DNA from: Lepidurus packardi
Taxonomy: Eukaryota; Arthropoda; Branchiopoda; Notostraca; Triopsidae
Length of the DNA stretch: 64,000 nt
Direction: 5' to 3'
Assembly (NCBI GenBank): GCA_023053545.1
Contig: JAKZAN010000005.1
Location: 7,254,001 to 7,318,000 of the forward strand
The notes under the pieces are model-generated. The model was not told where the DNA came from. It ran no database searches and saw only the letters and a list, made by a program, of their open reading frames with translations. The position numbers were made by a program, and so were the translations under genes. Below, one piece after another: positions 12,901-26,747 of the stretch (position 1 is its first letter; each line of letters opens with the position of its first letter).

Positions 12901-13636
12901 ACGCAATTGTTAGAATTAAGTCGTACCTTTCCAGTAGAAATTTATGTTGTAGGGATTTTCAAGTGACGGCTGCAATGGTTCAGTACTTCAGCAACAATAT
13001 GTACAACAATAATAATGAAGATGAAGTTGATGTTGAAGACTTCGCGATTTTGGCACACTTCGAGTAGTATTTTTTTTTATCCCTATAACACATTTACTGT
13101 CCATGTTTATAGAATCATTTGTTTTTTTCCTGCATGTAGCATGTATGTATGTAGATTTTGGTTAACTTGCTATGCCTGTATTTCTGCCTTTTGTTAACCC
13201 AGAAAAGCCCTCACTTGTGATATAATCTAAAATGAATCTCTTTAACGTGAAATTTTAATTGCGGTGCACACATGCCAGGAGCAAATTTGCATGGGTTCCA
13301 ATTCCCAAAATATAATGATCTCGTTGTGATAATAAAGTAACTTAATCAAATGTTCTATTATTTAGTTGGGGTTTGTATTCTATTTTGCTTAATGATGAGT
13401 ATATCTTTATTCCTGACGATGATTTTTCCGACATTAATTTAATAGGAAAATAGGTCGCAGTGGTATCGCAGAAGTTTTCCACAACTTAGTGAAGTAATTG
13501 CTTTAGAAATTCGAATTTTAAACACTTTTTTAAAAAATGGTTTGTTTTTGGTTTGTTTTGGAAGGCCGGTGGTTTATTTTGGTTTGTTTTTCAAGTTACT
13601 TTGGTTTGCTGACTCAGAAAAAATCTGGCAACCCTG
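9969..13636 (+). mobile_element. hAT DNA transposon, 3668 bp, with intact ends
   Basis: The ends are CAGGGTTGCCAGAT at 9969 and its exact reverse complement at 13636. They are flanked by a perfect 8-bp target duplication atcctcgc (9961-9968 and 13637-13644), which is the hAT signature. Both subterminal regions are rich in TGGTTTG-like motifs. The element carries a BED-finger transposase gene on the same strand, now broken. The perfect duplication and termini point to a recent insertion. Confidence 0.95.
10613..13067 (+). pseudogene. hAT transposase (ZNF862/BED type), disrupted
   Basis: Exon 1 (10613-10862) encodes a BED-like zinc finger: W..DFPW, C-I-L-C, then H..TALH. A phase-1 donor joins exon 2 at 11319, which holds the RNase-H-like core (VLIDESTDI, DGAANVIG, RCICHSLNLVVQ, SATRWLV). 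Near 12610 the frame shifts. The C-terminal dimerisation region continues in other frames, with an in-frame TAA near 12667, and ends with SNAFVERVFS...NRIEIKM and a stop at 13067. At least one frameshift and one nonsense change therefore separate the core from the hAT C-terminal domain. No functional transposase is expected from this copy. Confidence 0.85.
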
Positions 13637-13644
13637 ATCCTCGC

Positions 13645-16365
13645 AGTCGCGCTTGTACAGTCGAACATTTTGGATGTGGAAGTGCTGTTGTGACTGATTT
13701 TTGGGACAGTTCTGTTTTAAAGGTAAGTCAATTTTACACTGTCTGTTGTTACGCACAAAATTCCTGTTTATGTATGTAGCTTCGTCTGTGGAGTTTGGGT
13801 GTGGTTTGATTGCGGTGCCTAAAACGTTCGGGCCATAGTCCGTAAGTTTACCTTTGAATATGTAAACCTATGAACTGCGGATTGTTCGTTTAGACATTTT
13901 GTTATGATTAAAACGGACCATTTTGTTAAATTTAGGCGGAAAAACTCAAGTAAGATGCCGCAGGTGTTAACCTTTATCAGAGTAGTTGCTCCAGTTCGCA
14001 ATTTTTATTTCTTAGGAGATACATCCTTAATTCCTCGCCTATTTTGTGTTTGCCTGTTATGCAAATGAAGCTGAGTGAAAACATTGCGTACCACGTGGAC
14101 GAGTTATGGATTTAGGAAAGATTGTTTGAAATGTATCTAGTAATTTAGTAGAATATAATAGATCCGTAATAATAAAAGGATTATAGTGGGAGGTCCACCT
14201 TACGTCGAGGTTCGTCGCCCTTATTACTTAATTATTAGTACGGCTTAAAAAATGATTGAATCTGTTTGGCTAGGCAATGAGCATAGATTTCTTAAACTCG
14301 ATATGCTATTGGCTCCCAACAGGGCTACATACATGTCGTTCTGCTGTCGAATTGTTCTTGTGTTTGTAACACGATCAAGATTATAGTTACTGAGTTGTGC
14401 AGCTTTAACGCCGGAAGAACTTGTGCCAAATCCATAACTGCACCGATCTCTTCTTATTATATAGTCTGCCATGTATTCATATAAATTTAAGACCTAATGT
14501 ATTTACATTAGGTATTATTTGACGCTCAATAGCTTTCTGGTTTGGGTATATACGGAAAGACGAGAGGCTATTGAACATTCTAAATAAAATACCCTGCTGC
14601 TTGATTCTATTGTCAAACTTAAGTCTGTTGGACTGATTTTGTTTTCTGTTTATTTTGACCTTTAGAAAAGGTGCTTTTGCGAAGTGACGCAAGAAGCTTA
14701 CATATTCGCCAAGACTTCATCTAACGGGTTTTGAGAGCCTTTTCTGAAGAGCGTGAAAGCCAGAAGGAAAGGTTCCACCTGTGGGAGCATTTGGCTGATC
14801 CCTGGGGTACCGTCCCTTGATCACCTTTCTTCAATTCCGCGATGTTTTTAATATTTGTGTGCCGATGGTAGTCAACTTTTGGAGGTCGAGGTAAGAGAAG
14901 AGAACCATTTCCTTCCTCCAAATGGCTGTTAAATTCCAAAACTTTAATTTGAGGAAATTTTCCTTCTCATTTGAATCTCTTGAGACTTTCTTCTTACGGA
15001 GCTCTAATATACAAAATGTTCAATATTAAAGTTGCATTTTTTGTTTCAGTTAATGCTAACCTGAAAGATTTTATGAGTGATAAAAAATTCAATGATAAAG
15101 TATTTTTTGGGGTTAGAAAGAAAACATCAGTTCCATGGTTTTTGTAAAAGTTTCGACTAACTCTTTTTCCCCCTTCCATGTTTGTTTTCCAGGACCTTCG
15201 CAATTTAGGCCGCGGAAAGAGGGTGGTAGGTGGGAATATACACTTTTTGCGTTGCGAAACTCTTAAAGGCGGCCGTTCACATTGGAAGTTGTAGCGCAAA
15301 TCCATTCCCGGAACTTCATCCCGATTGAAATTCCAATGTGTAAGCGTTTAGGCAATTTGTGCCGCTGAGACCATAATCTCTTAGTGAAGGGAGCGCTTCT
15401 TGAAGCCACTTTACTTTTGCACGCGCTAAAAGTGAAGGTCGATTCTGATTGGCTGACGATTTAGAAAACTTCCTAGTAGATGGGAAAGTTACGCATACAC
15501 ATCGCATACAAGTTCTTGGGACTCCGCCCCAGCAGACTAGAAACTTCCAATCCAAAGATAAAATGTTTTTATCTTCGAGGAAGCTCCTGAGGGAGCGTTT
15601 TTTCCCAATCCTGACAGCGCGTACACATTGGAATTAATTTCAATCGGGAAGGAAGTTTCGACAAGGAGCTTGCGCTAAAACTTCCAATGTGTACGGATGC
15701 AATTACAATGTATTGAAGCGAATAAGAATATGTGAATCAAATCACTGAGGGTCTGCAAAAGGTATTAACGCCAAATTCCACAAATTGTAGTGCTTTTTCA
15801 GACTTTCTGTTTTCGTTTTTGGATGTTTTTCTCTGCGTAATTCTTTTGAGGGGGTGGATAAACGTAATTTATTTTTCAATCGGTTTCAGAATTAATTGAT
15901 TACGTGCGGAGAAAGCTGAGCTTATGCTACCTCAGTTAAGCTGTATTAAATTGGTTTGAAGTACTTTAGTAGCTGATTTTTACCGCTAGTATGGAATTTT
16001 GTGTCATGCGTTTTTCCGTTCTTTAGGACCTCCATATACGATATCGCGAAAAGAGGGAAATTGGGAGAGGAGGAATCTCGAAAGATTTTTGGTCGTATGA
16101 TCCCACATTTTCAGAGCCTTTTTACTTTAGAGAGGTAAATATTTTGCGTATTTTAATGGCTTCTGTTGCGTTCTTTCCTCTGTACTTTTTTTGATGGGCC
16201 AAACTCAAACAAGACCAATCTGGCGCCAAAATATGCTTTCATTGTCGTGTTAGCTACATGATTTTTTTTCTTTTATTCTAGTTTTCAAGACCAGGTGAAG
16301 GTGAAGAAGACATGCAATCTTGTGTCATGAGTTCAACGCCTCCTTGCGAAACTAAGTTCAGTTGA
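13645..16365 (+). CDS. possible small unrecognised gene next to the hAT insertion
   Basis: Three segments with good splice sites join in phase. The first is an open stretch ending TDFWDSSVLK|gtaagt at 13722. The second is exon 16027-16134, encoding DLHIRYREKREIGRGG and then DFWSYDPTFSEPFYFRE. The last exon is 16282-16365, ending at TGA. The reading frame of the first segment is also open across the empty hAT target site, so the transposon may have landed in its first exon. No ATG was identified and the protein is not recognised. The large intron would contain the MITE at 15273-15696. Confidence 0.35.
15273..15696. repeat. 424-bp MITE with long structured inverted repeats
   Basis: The left arm begins CCGTTCACATTGGAAGTT and the right end, reverse-complemented, begins CCGTACACATTGGAAGTT. 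The two arms match over about 75 nt, including GTAGCGCAA/TTAGCGCAA and CCCGATTGAAA. Each arm is itself bounded by CACATTGGAA and TTCCAATGTG, so each arm could fold into its own hairpin. No clear target duplication and no transposase were seen. Confidence 0.75.
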
Positions 16366-17200
16366 AAGGTCATGGAAAACTTCGGAGTGAATGATAGTAA
16401 CACTTCAAACTTACGTTTATAAGTTTTTAAAACTTGTTATTTATCGTGCAGGCAAGCAAACAAGTCTATTTTGAAGTCAGCCGGAGATCAACCGCAAGAT
16501 CTCGTAGCCACTTACAAGATCACTTCTGTTGTGGGCACCCTCTGCGTTAATCACTTCACTCATATGTTTTCTTGTGGTGATATAGGCTTTTTAAACTACT
16601 TTTCGGTCTTTTCGTCCGCTTTAGGCCTTTTTCGTCATTTTTTAATTAACTTGCGGGAATCAGCCTAGTCGATGAAGCATGTCTTCGTATTGAACGATCT
16701 TCGAAGAATGTCGAGAATCGTAAAGTTTCTTCTGGGGTTAAAGTTCTTTTTTTTTATCAGATTTGCAGTAGTTATGTAGTTACATTTGCAGTAGTTAGAT
16801 TTGCAGTGGGCTACTGTGAACTGGTTGGCAATATGTGTATATGTGTAAAACACCTATGTATGGGTTGCAAAATAGACTGCCTCCTCGTGGTGCAACCTGG
16901 GTAACGCTAGTCTATAATGTGTATATGTGCTGTGCTTTGACCTAGTTAATTCATCTTTTACTTTAAGCTCACATAGTTTAAAGCAATAGATTTAAATTAC
17001 GCGCTTTGTAAACCGTCGTGACCTTTTTTGAACTGCACTGGGAGGTTTGCGAATGTACTCTTTCATTTTCTGGCCTTTTACCTGAATATTACTCGTTTCG
17101 GTAGCACGTTTCCCTAATACTCAACCAGCACATGCTGCCCCCTAATAAGAAGCTCAACAAGGACTTAGTAGGGGAAAGGCACGCATTTCAGGATCGGGGG
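16366..17200. other. intergenic region
   Basis: AT-rich, with short ORFs only. The open frame at 16471-16668 shows no family features. Apart from T-runs I see no repeat or RNA gene here. Confidence 0.45.
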
Positions 17201-17239
17201 ATCGCTTCTCGGCCTTTGGGCTAAGATCAAAGTGTAGTT
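17201..17239 (+). pseudogene. U2 snRNA-like fragment
   Basis: The 39 nt starting atcgcttctcggcctttggg and continuing ctaagatcaaagtgtagt match the highly conserved 5' end of U2 snRNA. There is a T-to-G change and a one-base insertion. After GTGTAGT the match stops: the branch-site recognition sequence, Sm site and 3' stem-loops are missing. It is a truncated pseudogene or the head of a U2-derived retroposed sequence, not a working U2 gene. Confidence 0.7.
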
Positions 17240-17377
17240 CAGGATCAGGAGCCATATGGCCCTTTCCTAGAAAAAGACGCGTTTCGGGAGCAAGGGATGG
17301 GAATGGTGACGAATAAAGATGACGGAGGGGGGTCCTAACCTACCGTAACTCAAGATGAGGAGACGTGGAAACGCTGC

Positions 17378-17590
17378 TCTATCGTTTATGGAGCAGTTGA
17401 GCCAAAACTGCATAGCCCCCTATCGATAGCAACCGAAAAGTTTTGTAGCGAAACCTGCTCCTGAAACGCGTCAATTACTAGCAGTTCTGTCGTTTCTGGA
17501 GCAGTTAAGATACAACTGCATAGCCCATTGGTAGTTATCCAGAAGCTTGTAGCACGTCTGATCCCTAAAAGCATAAATTAGCAGCAGCTC
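17378..17590. repeat. two diverged tandem copies of a 108-bp unit
   Basis: The unit starting tatcgtttatggagcagttg recurs 108 bp later as tgtcgtttctggagcagtta. The copies share AACTGCATAGCCC and GTAGC spacing but have diverged. They lie between the U2-like fragment and the TGR 3' UTR, with no coding content. Confidence 0.6.
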
Positions 17591-17790
17591 ATTTCTATTC
17601 CTTTACGGGCAAACTGAAACTTGAATGAATAAAAATTAATGTATGCATTATTTACGTTAAAAAACATATAGAAATGATATTAAGCTACAACACGAATCTA
17701 TACTTCCCGTAATTGAGAACATTACAGACTCTAGTTAATTATACAAAAACAGAATAATCCCGTACTTCATTTGCAAAACACACCTGGGAT

Positions 17791-17840
17791 TCTTTCCGGT
17801 CTTCTCCGCTCCCAATAGGAGTGAAAGAGAAGCCCTTCAT
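17791..17840 (-). promoter_or_regulatory. candidate SECIS element in the TGR 3' UTR (weak)
   Basis: On the minus strand, about 175 nt after the Sec codon, ATGA is followed by GGGCTTCTC, an apical region and the near-complement GAGAAGACC, then GGAA. This gives the UGAN/KGAW core and a 9-bp stem with one mismatch. The apical region has a mini-stem CTCC/GGAG. The usual unpaired AA (or CC) of the apical loop is not visible, so the call is tentative. A Sec gene needs such an element in its 3' UTR. Confidence 0.3.
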
Positions 17841-18007
17841 TACACGTAAGAAACACGAAAGTTTGCTACGCTCCCAAGCAGGTCTCTGCCACCGTAAATG
17901 CTCTTAAAGCCCTGCCCTCTTTCTGCCCCCGCGGTTTCTCCGTTTCGCAACACATAACATGTGTTGCTAGACAAAAGCGCAGGGTGCTAGACAATAGGGC
18001 AGATGCT

Positions 18008-20599
<2,592 letters not shown>

Positions 20600-21094
20600 G
20601 GTCAACTGACGCAGACTAGCACTACTGCTGGTAAGTCTGTGCTGGCTAACGATGTTTTTCTTAACCAAATGACGTAAGAACGGTTGCAGAGTTACAACTT
20701 CATTACCGGCCGGTATCAATCTGTGAACACAACAGAAATGAATTCGCTTTTAACTAGGGTCGAGTCTTTGGCGAGTGAATACAATAAATGTTTGCTAGAA
20801 TATTAAAATACACAGGATAGCTGCTAACCCAAGGACACAAACGGGGATTTACCATTTCCTCAAACCCTGACGTACTGGGAATTCAGACGCCTACGGTATT
20901 TCTTTTGGACGTTTAGCCCAAACAGGTTTCAATATTCAAATTTGCCCTTGTCTTACGGTACGTCAGAAAAGACGTGAATTAGACACAAGCGTATATCGAA
21001 AGCTTCTTAGCTTGAAGCTTTTCTATGGTTGGCTAATATAGGTCAGATTCGATTTCACTTTACGTTGACAAACTGGATTAACTTATACTGTTAA

Positions 21095-23435
21095 TAGGGA
21101 GGCCGGTCGAATCTTTCAAAATCGTCTGACAGGCTTTAAAATGGTCTCAAAAAATCCGTGATTTTTTTGTAAGATTTATAGTGGAAAAACTAAGAAAATC
21201 GGACAGATAGTTTTTGAGATAAAGCACTTTATATGGTCATTTTTGAGGGGGAAAACGTCCGCATTTCCTGTGTTAAAAGAAAAATCAGAAGTCGTCGAGG
21301 TCAGAGTTGGCTGTGCTAGCAAGCTATTCCCTGAGCAACCCCACTCCACCCAGTTTTACCACCCCCTGCTACTCTTTTCCGTCCCTGTTCGCTCTAATCC
21401 CCTTAATTTGTCCAAATTGGTTAAAGAACAAGCGGTGTGTTCTAATGTACTTTATATTAACCTGTGAACTAATAAGCCACTTCACTAGTACGTATAAATA
21501 TTACTATTATGCTTTATTTACTTACAGCTTCAACTGTCTTAAACATGGTGTGTTTAGAACCCGCATTCTCGAACCGCGAACTCGGTTTCAGTTTGGTGCA
21601 GTTGCCGCGAACAGATGTTTGTTACCGGTGTTCTAGATCTTTTTAAACAAATTATATCACTCACATAAATAGGCCATTATTGATATGATCGGCGTTGACC
21701 CTAAATTGGCAGTGATTTGATTGATTTTTTTCGGAAAATTTACAGATCTGATCCAGAACACTGCATGTTACAGCATCTAGCAAAAATTATAGAACCAAAA
21801 TAAAAAAAAAATCATCGTCAAAGATCTTTTTCATATCATATTTTTTATTATTATTACTTTTTTTATATTAAAGTAATTTACATAAGCGCACGTCACAGGA
21901 ATTTACAAAAGAAGGCTGTTGAGCCTACAGCAATGGCCGAGAAGCCAGCTTGCAAGTGTTTCAACTTTTCCGTTTTGCAAATCGAAGACAGCGTTTATAA
22001 ATATAGGAAAAATACCCATAGCTAGCTCAGATATTCTTCTTCCAGTATCAAATGTTCAATCGGTATATATCGGGCTAAGAATATTTATTTTTAAAAAATC
22101 ATCCGCCCTAGCTGACCAGCGCAACACGGCTGTTGAGCCTACAGCAATGGCCGAGAAGCCAGCTTGCAAGTGTTTCAACTTTTCCGTTTTGCAAATCGAA
22201 GACAGCGTTTATAAATATAGGAAAAATACCCATAGCTAGCTCAGATATTCTTCTTCCAGTGTCAAATGTTCAATCGGTATATATCGGGCTAAGAATATTT
22301 ATTTTTAAAAAATCATCCGCCCTAGCTGACCAGCGCAACACGGCTGTTGAGCCTACAGCAATGGCCGAGAAGCCAGCTTGCAAGTGTTTCAACTTTTCCG
22401 TTTTGCAAATCGAAGATAGCGTTTATAAATATAGGAAAAATACCCATAGCTAGCTCAGATATTCTTCTTCCGGTATCAAATGTTCAGTCGGTATATATCG
22501 GGCTAATAATATTTATTTTTAAAAAATCATCCGCCCTAGCTGACCAGCGCAACACGGCTGTTGAGCCTACAGCAATGGCCGAGAAGCCAGCTTTCAACTT
22601 TTTCAACTTTTCAGTTTAATAATTCGAAGATAGCAGTTATAAAATAGAGCTATCTACTAAGGGCCTTGGTAGATATAGCTCTGATTATTTGCTTCAATAA
22701 TAAAGTGCTAGTTCGAAATCGCGAATTAATTATATTTAAAACATTCTAACATTAACAGCCGTGTATAATAACGCACAGTACAGCTGCTGGGAAACCTCTC
22801 TCAATTTTGTATTTTCGTAAGAAATGTTTTGCTAAAAAAAACAATCAACTAAAACACTTACGCCTTAGAATATAAATGCAATAAGGCAGACCATTGTAAA
22901 TTATACAATAGAAGTCGCTTTTTTATGCCCACCGCTGTGCTGCTTACCATTAACATTGATTAAGCGGCACTTGTTCGGCAACGTAGGAAAGGGAAGGATA
23001 AGCTACCTGCAGGCAAAGTGGGCGAACAAGATGGCCGAACAAGCCCCACCTTCTGGGATATTGACTTCAGGACAAAATCAAGTGTGGTCTACAATTTTTT
23101 TTTTTGCAAATCGGAGGTAAGAGATAAAATTCTGAAAAAAATTACTTTGGAACAAAGGAACGTGTCTAGTTATCCACAGTATAATCTAGTGATTTAATTT
23201 TTATTTAAACACTATACTTTTTACAAAAATGTCGTTTTAACTGTAAAATATATTGTACATTAACAGTTATTTCAGTGAAGAACATTTGTGACGGTTGCCT
23301 TGTTCAACATTCTACAAAATAGAAAAAGAACGGTTTAGTTACGTGAACGCATGGATTTGCAAAAATTAAAATTCTAAAAAACACCCGATTGCGAGCCGTA
23401 ATGGACAAAAAGTGAAAGGTCGACCGGCCTCCCTA
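21095..23435. mobile_element. 2.34-kb non-autonomous TIR element
   Basis: The ends TAGGGAGGCCGGTCGA (21095) and TCGACCGGCCTCCCTA (ending 23435) are inverted, with weaker matching for about ten more bases inside. The sequence CTGTTAA lies directly outside each end (21088-21094, 23436-23442), giving a 7-bp apparent target duplication. The interior has no transposase. It contains a 214-bp tandem array at 21914-22618 and AT-rich filler. The superfamily is uncertain; the terminus resembles hAT, but hAT duplicates 8 bp. Confidence 0.75.
21914..22618. repeat. tandem array, 214-bp period, 3.3 copies
   Basis: The unit start ggctgttgagcctacagcaa recurs at 21914, 22128, 22342 and 22556. The first three copies are complete and differ by only a few substitutions. 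The fourth is cut short at about 62 bp and diverges after aactttttcaac. Each copy is open in one frame on the plus strand, but this follows from the repeat and is not evidence of a gene. Confidence 0.95.
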
Positions 23436-23442
23436 CTGTTAA

Positions 23443-23940
23443 ACTAAGAAAACTGAAGGCCGTATTAGAACTGTGGCAAATCACTTTACAACTTGGATTT
23501 CAAATAACTTACAAATTTCTTTGCAAATTCTTCTGCAATGGAAAATTAGCTTTGTGGAAGAGTTGGGTGGAATCACGCACGTGAAAAGCTACTTGAGAAC
23601 TAAGGCGTCGAACGGCTAAATACATCTATTGGCACACGCGGAAAGATACGCCAATTCTTCACGATAGATCCAACACTATAATCAGCATGACAAGGCAACA
23701 CACGAACAGGATTATGTAACTAGTAAACTGGACCTAATCCGCTTTGAAAAATAACGTAACCAATATAACCTTCAAAGGAGGAGTTTATTCTACTGCAAGA
23801 GGCGGAGTTTTCCTTAGAAAAGTGATTCTTGACTATAGCGTCTTCAAACGGTCAATTTGAGAAACAGGAAAGACACCTGATTCAGCGCAGTTAATTTGCA
23901 GAATAAAACCCATCAACTTTACATACACGGGAGCGCTCAC
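23443..23940. other. intergenic region upstream of NIT2
   Basis: Spacer between the TIR element and the first amidase gene. It is AT-rich with no recognisable feature, and should contain the NIT2 promoter. Confidence 0.45.
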
Positions 23941-24999
23941 ATGGCTCTCACAAGTAAAAAAAATTGTTCTTTAAAACCTACTAGTATATTTGTCTGTTTT
24001 AGAGTTCAAATTGGCATTAATTCAGCTAGCAGTTGGAGCAAATAAAGGAGAAAACCTTATTCGAGCTGCCCAGCATATTAAGAAGGCTGCCGAGAACGGT
24101 GCGCATATAGTAGCCCTTCCGGAATGCTTTAATTCTCCATATGGCACAAGTAACTACACAACTACTAGTTTTGCCCCCTTTCAGTGTGATTTATGAAAAT
24201 GATTTCCTAACAGGTTTCTTTAAGGATTATGCAGAAATAATCCCGGGTGGTGAAACAACCGCCAAATTATCTGAAATTGCCAAAGAAAATCGCATTTTCC
24301 TAGTTGGTGGATCTATTCCAGAACGTGATGGAAATACTTTGTATAATACCTGTACCGTGTGGAATCCTGAAGGCGAAATGGTCACGAAGTTTCGTAAAGT
24401 AACTCACCTGCCAATAGGACTCCCGTTACTTGAACGTTGTTTCTTCCGCAATAGATCCATCTCTTCGATATCGATGTTCCGGGCAAAATTACGTTCCGTG
24501 AATCTGAAACGTTGTCCCCAGGTTCTACCTTTGCGTCGTTTAAGACGCCTTTTTGCCAAGTGGGCTTGGGCATTTGTTACGATCTGCGCTTTGCCGAGTT
24601 AGCTCAGTTATATGCTGAGCAGGGCTGTCAGTTACTGCTTTATCCGGGTGCTTTTAATATGACGACTGGGCCTGTCCACTGGGAACTACTTCAGAGGGCT
24701 CGTGCTGTAGATAATCAACTCTATGTGGCTGCCGTGTCACCGGCACGTGATACGAAAGCATCGTATATTGCATGGGGCCATAGCTCCATCGTCTCACCAT
24801 GGGGAGAAGTCCTCGCTACCACTGATGAAAACGAATCTATCGTCTACACCGAAATTGGTAACTCATAGACACTAATCCAAGTAAATTTTTTTACATTCGC
24901 TTTATTCTGTTAGATCTAGATTACCTGAAACAAGTCCGCGACCAGATTCCGATCACCAAGCAAAAGCGCCGTGATTTGTACTGTGTCAAATCCGTGTGA
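23941..24999 (+). CDS. omega-amidase NIT2-like, copy A
   Basis: Exons 23941-23953 (ATG, 13 nt), 24003-24149, 24214-24398, 24455-24857 and 24914-24999, all in phase. This is a carbon-nitrogen hydrolase fold. The catalytic triad is present: Glu in [12 protein letters not shown], Lys in KFRK before [11 protein letters not shown], and Cys in [12 protein letters not shown]. Family members hydrolyse alpha-ketoglutaramate and alpha-ketosuccinamate in the cytosol, closing the glutamine transaminase route. Length and exon sequence follow NIT2 closely ([33 protein letters not shown]). A second, diverged copy lies directly downstream on the same strand. Confidence 0.95.
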
Positions 25000-25359
25000 T
25001 ATGTTAGCATATAGTTAGTTATTAATCCTAAGTAAAGCACAGTAATAGACTCACAAAAATGAGAGAATTGTCGTTAACTTCAACTTAACAATAATACACC
25101 ATACAAGAAACTATTACTGTACCACCTACATTTATAAAACGAGAATTTAAATATCATCCAAACCGTCTGCCTTTCCCAACGTTTAAAGGGCTAATCCACA
25201 GTATAGTCTTTAAACCTGTATACTGTGGGCTGATCTCTTCAGAGATATAGGGCATATTTTAAAGGGTACTCACACCAGGCAGTGCAGATAAGATTTCAAC
25301 CATCCAAGTCAGCCTTTGAGGTCAGTCCTCAAAACAAACCGAGATCGAACTAGGAGACC

Positions 25360-26453
25360 ATGTCTAAGACAACTTCAACGGGTGATTATAGTGGCATATG
25401 GGTTAAAGAATATCATATAAATATAACGTTTAGGTTTTAAATTGGCTTTAATCCAGTTCACGGTGGGAGCAGACAAGACAGAAAACCTTGCAAAAGTGGC
25501 TCAATACGTTAAACAAGCAACAGACAACGGAGCACACATTGTAGTTCTTCCCGAGTGCTTTAATTCCCCATATGGAAGCAGTTAACTAAATACTAAAGCC
25601 TCCAACTTAGAAACTAGTTATTTTTTATAGTTTAATCTCTTTTTACAGCTTACTTTGAAAGTTATGCTGAACCCATTCCGGGTGGCGAAACCACAAGTAA
25701 ACTATCGGAAATGGCCCAAAGAAACAGCGTATTCATTGTTGGCGGATCGATTCCAGAACGTGATGGAAATACTTTGTACAATACCTGCACCGTCTGGAAT
25801 CCCGATGGCGAACTGATTGCATTATTCCGCAAAGTGCACTCCTTTTATCTTTGTCCCTAAGAGTCGAAAATTTGATTTTTAAAACTTGGTTTACGTAGAT
25901 CCACCTCTTTGATATGGATATGCCTGGTTGTGAACCGTTCTCCGAATCGAAATATTTTTCTCCGGGTTCTTGTTTAGCATCCTTTACTACGCCTTTCTGT
26001 CAAGTTGGCCTGGGAATTTGTCACGACCTGCGCTTCCCCGAATTAGCCCAATTGTACGCGGAACAAGGATGTCAATTACTGCTCTACCCAAGCGCATTTA
26101 ACATGATGACTGGACCAATCCATTGGGAATTACTACTGCGAGCTCGCGCTCTGGATAATCAACTCTATGTCGCTGCCGTGTCGCCAGCACGTGATACCAA
26201 CGCTACTTACATTACGTGGGGCCATAGTTCCGTCAGTTCACCATGGGGCGAAGTCATTGCCACCACCGATGAGAAGGAATCCATTGTTTACGCCGTCGTT
26301 GGTAATCGAACAACTCGAAAAATAAACCAGTTTTAACTGTCAGCTAATTTTTGTTTACAAGATTTGGATTACCTGAAGCAAATGCGAGATCAGTTTCCCG
26401 TCGTTAAGCAAAAACGCCGCGATCTTTACCTTGTCAAATCTCTTAAACCATAA
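25360..26453 (+). CDS. omega-amidase NIT2-like, copy B (tandem duplicate)
   Basis: Exons 25360-25381 (ATG), 25434-25580, 25649-25833, 25899-26301 and 26362-26453. Intron positions and phases are identical to copy A, and internal exons 3 and 4 have the same lengths (185 and 403 nt). The triad is kept: ECFNSPYG, the Lys of LFRK and Cys in GICHDLRF. Differences at usually constant places include CYD to CHD after the nucleophile and VPGK to MPGC after strand HLFDM. It should still fold and probably works, but substrate choice may have shifted. Its start codon and first exon differ from copy A. Confidence 0.93.
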
Positions 26454-26549
26454 ACATTTTATCTCTGTATGGAAACCAAATGTCAATAGACGAACAAAGC
26501 TATTGTAAGAAAGCCGACCGCTTGTATTATTACGTGCCCCGCCAATAAG

Positions 26550-26687
26550 TTACACTAGAGCAGCAAAAATGAGCCCAAGAGCAGCAGCAATAGTGGATGG
26601 CGCAACAGCCATGTCCTTATTTCCAGGTAAATTTTGCTTTTCATCTTCTTCTTTTGCATATAATACTTGACGCTCTCGTTTCCACAT
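26550..26687 (-). CDS. small protein with hydrophobic C-terminal tail
   Basis: A 45-residue reading frame from ATG 26685-26687: a charged N-terminus (MWKRERQVLYAKEEDEKQ) and a hydrophobic tail (APSTIAAALGLIFAALV) ending right at TAA. This would suit a tail-anchored or GPI-signal C-terminus. The frame stays open upstream to an AG near 26730, so it may be the last exon of a longer gene. Not recognised. Confidence 0.35.
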   Translation of the reverse strand: MWKRERQVLYAKEEDEKQNLPGNKDMAVAPSTIAAALGLIFAALV

Positions 26688-26747
26688 GACCAAGGGCAGA
26701 CCCGCAAAACTTCCAAAGTTTTTGTTTCTTTTTTTTATAGTGTCCAA

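Noticed and set aside
14245..14692. Two minus-strand ORFs of 71-75 codons
   Set aside because: No family features and no convincing splice sites; they lie in what may be an intron of the possible plus-strand gene.
17941..17970. Perfect hairpin GCAACACAT-ATGTGTTGC as the SECIS element
   Set aside because: A short perfect stem without the UGAN/KGAW core; it may fold but is not a SECIS.
21914..22618. CRISPR-like spaced repeats
   Set aside because: The units are directly adjacent 214-bp repeats without unique spacers, in an animal genome.
21919..22619. Three nearly identical plus-strand ORFs of about 106 codons
   Set aside because: They are the same frame read through each 214-bp repeat unit; open because of the repeat, with no protein features.
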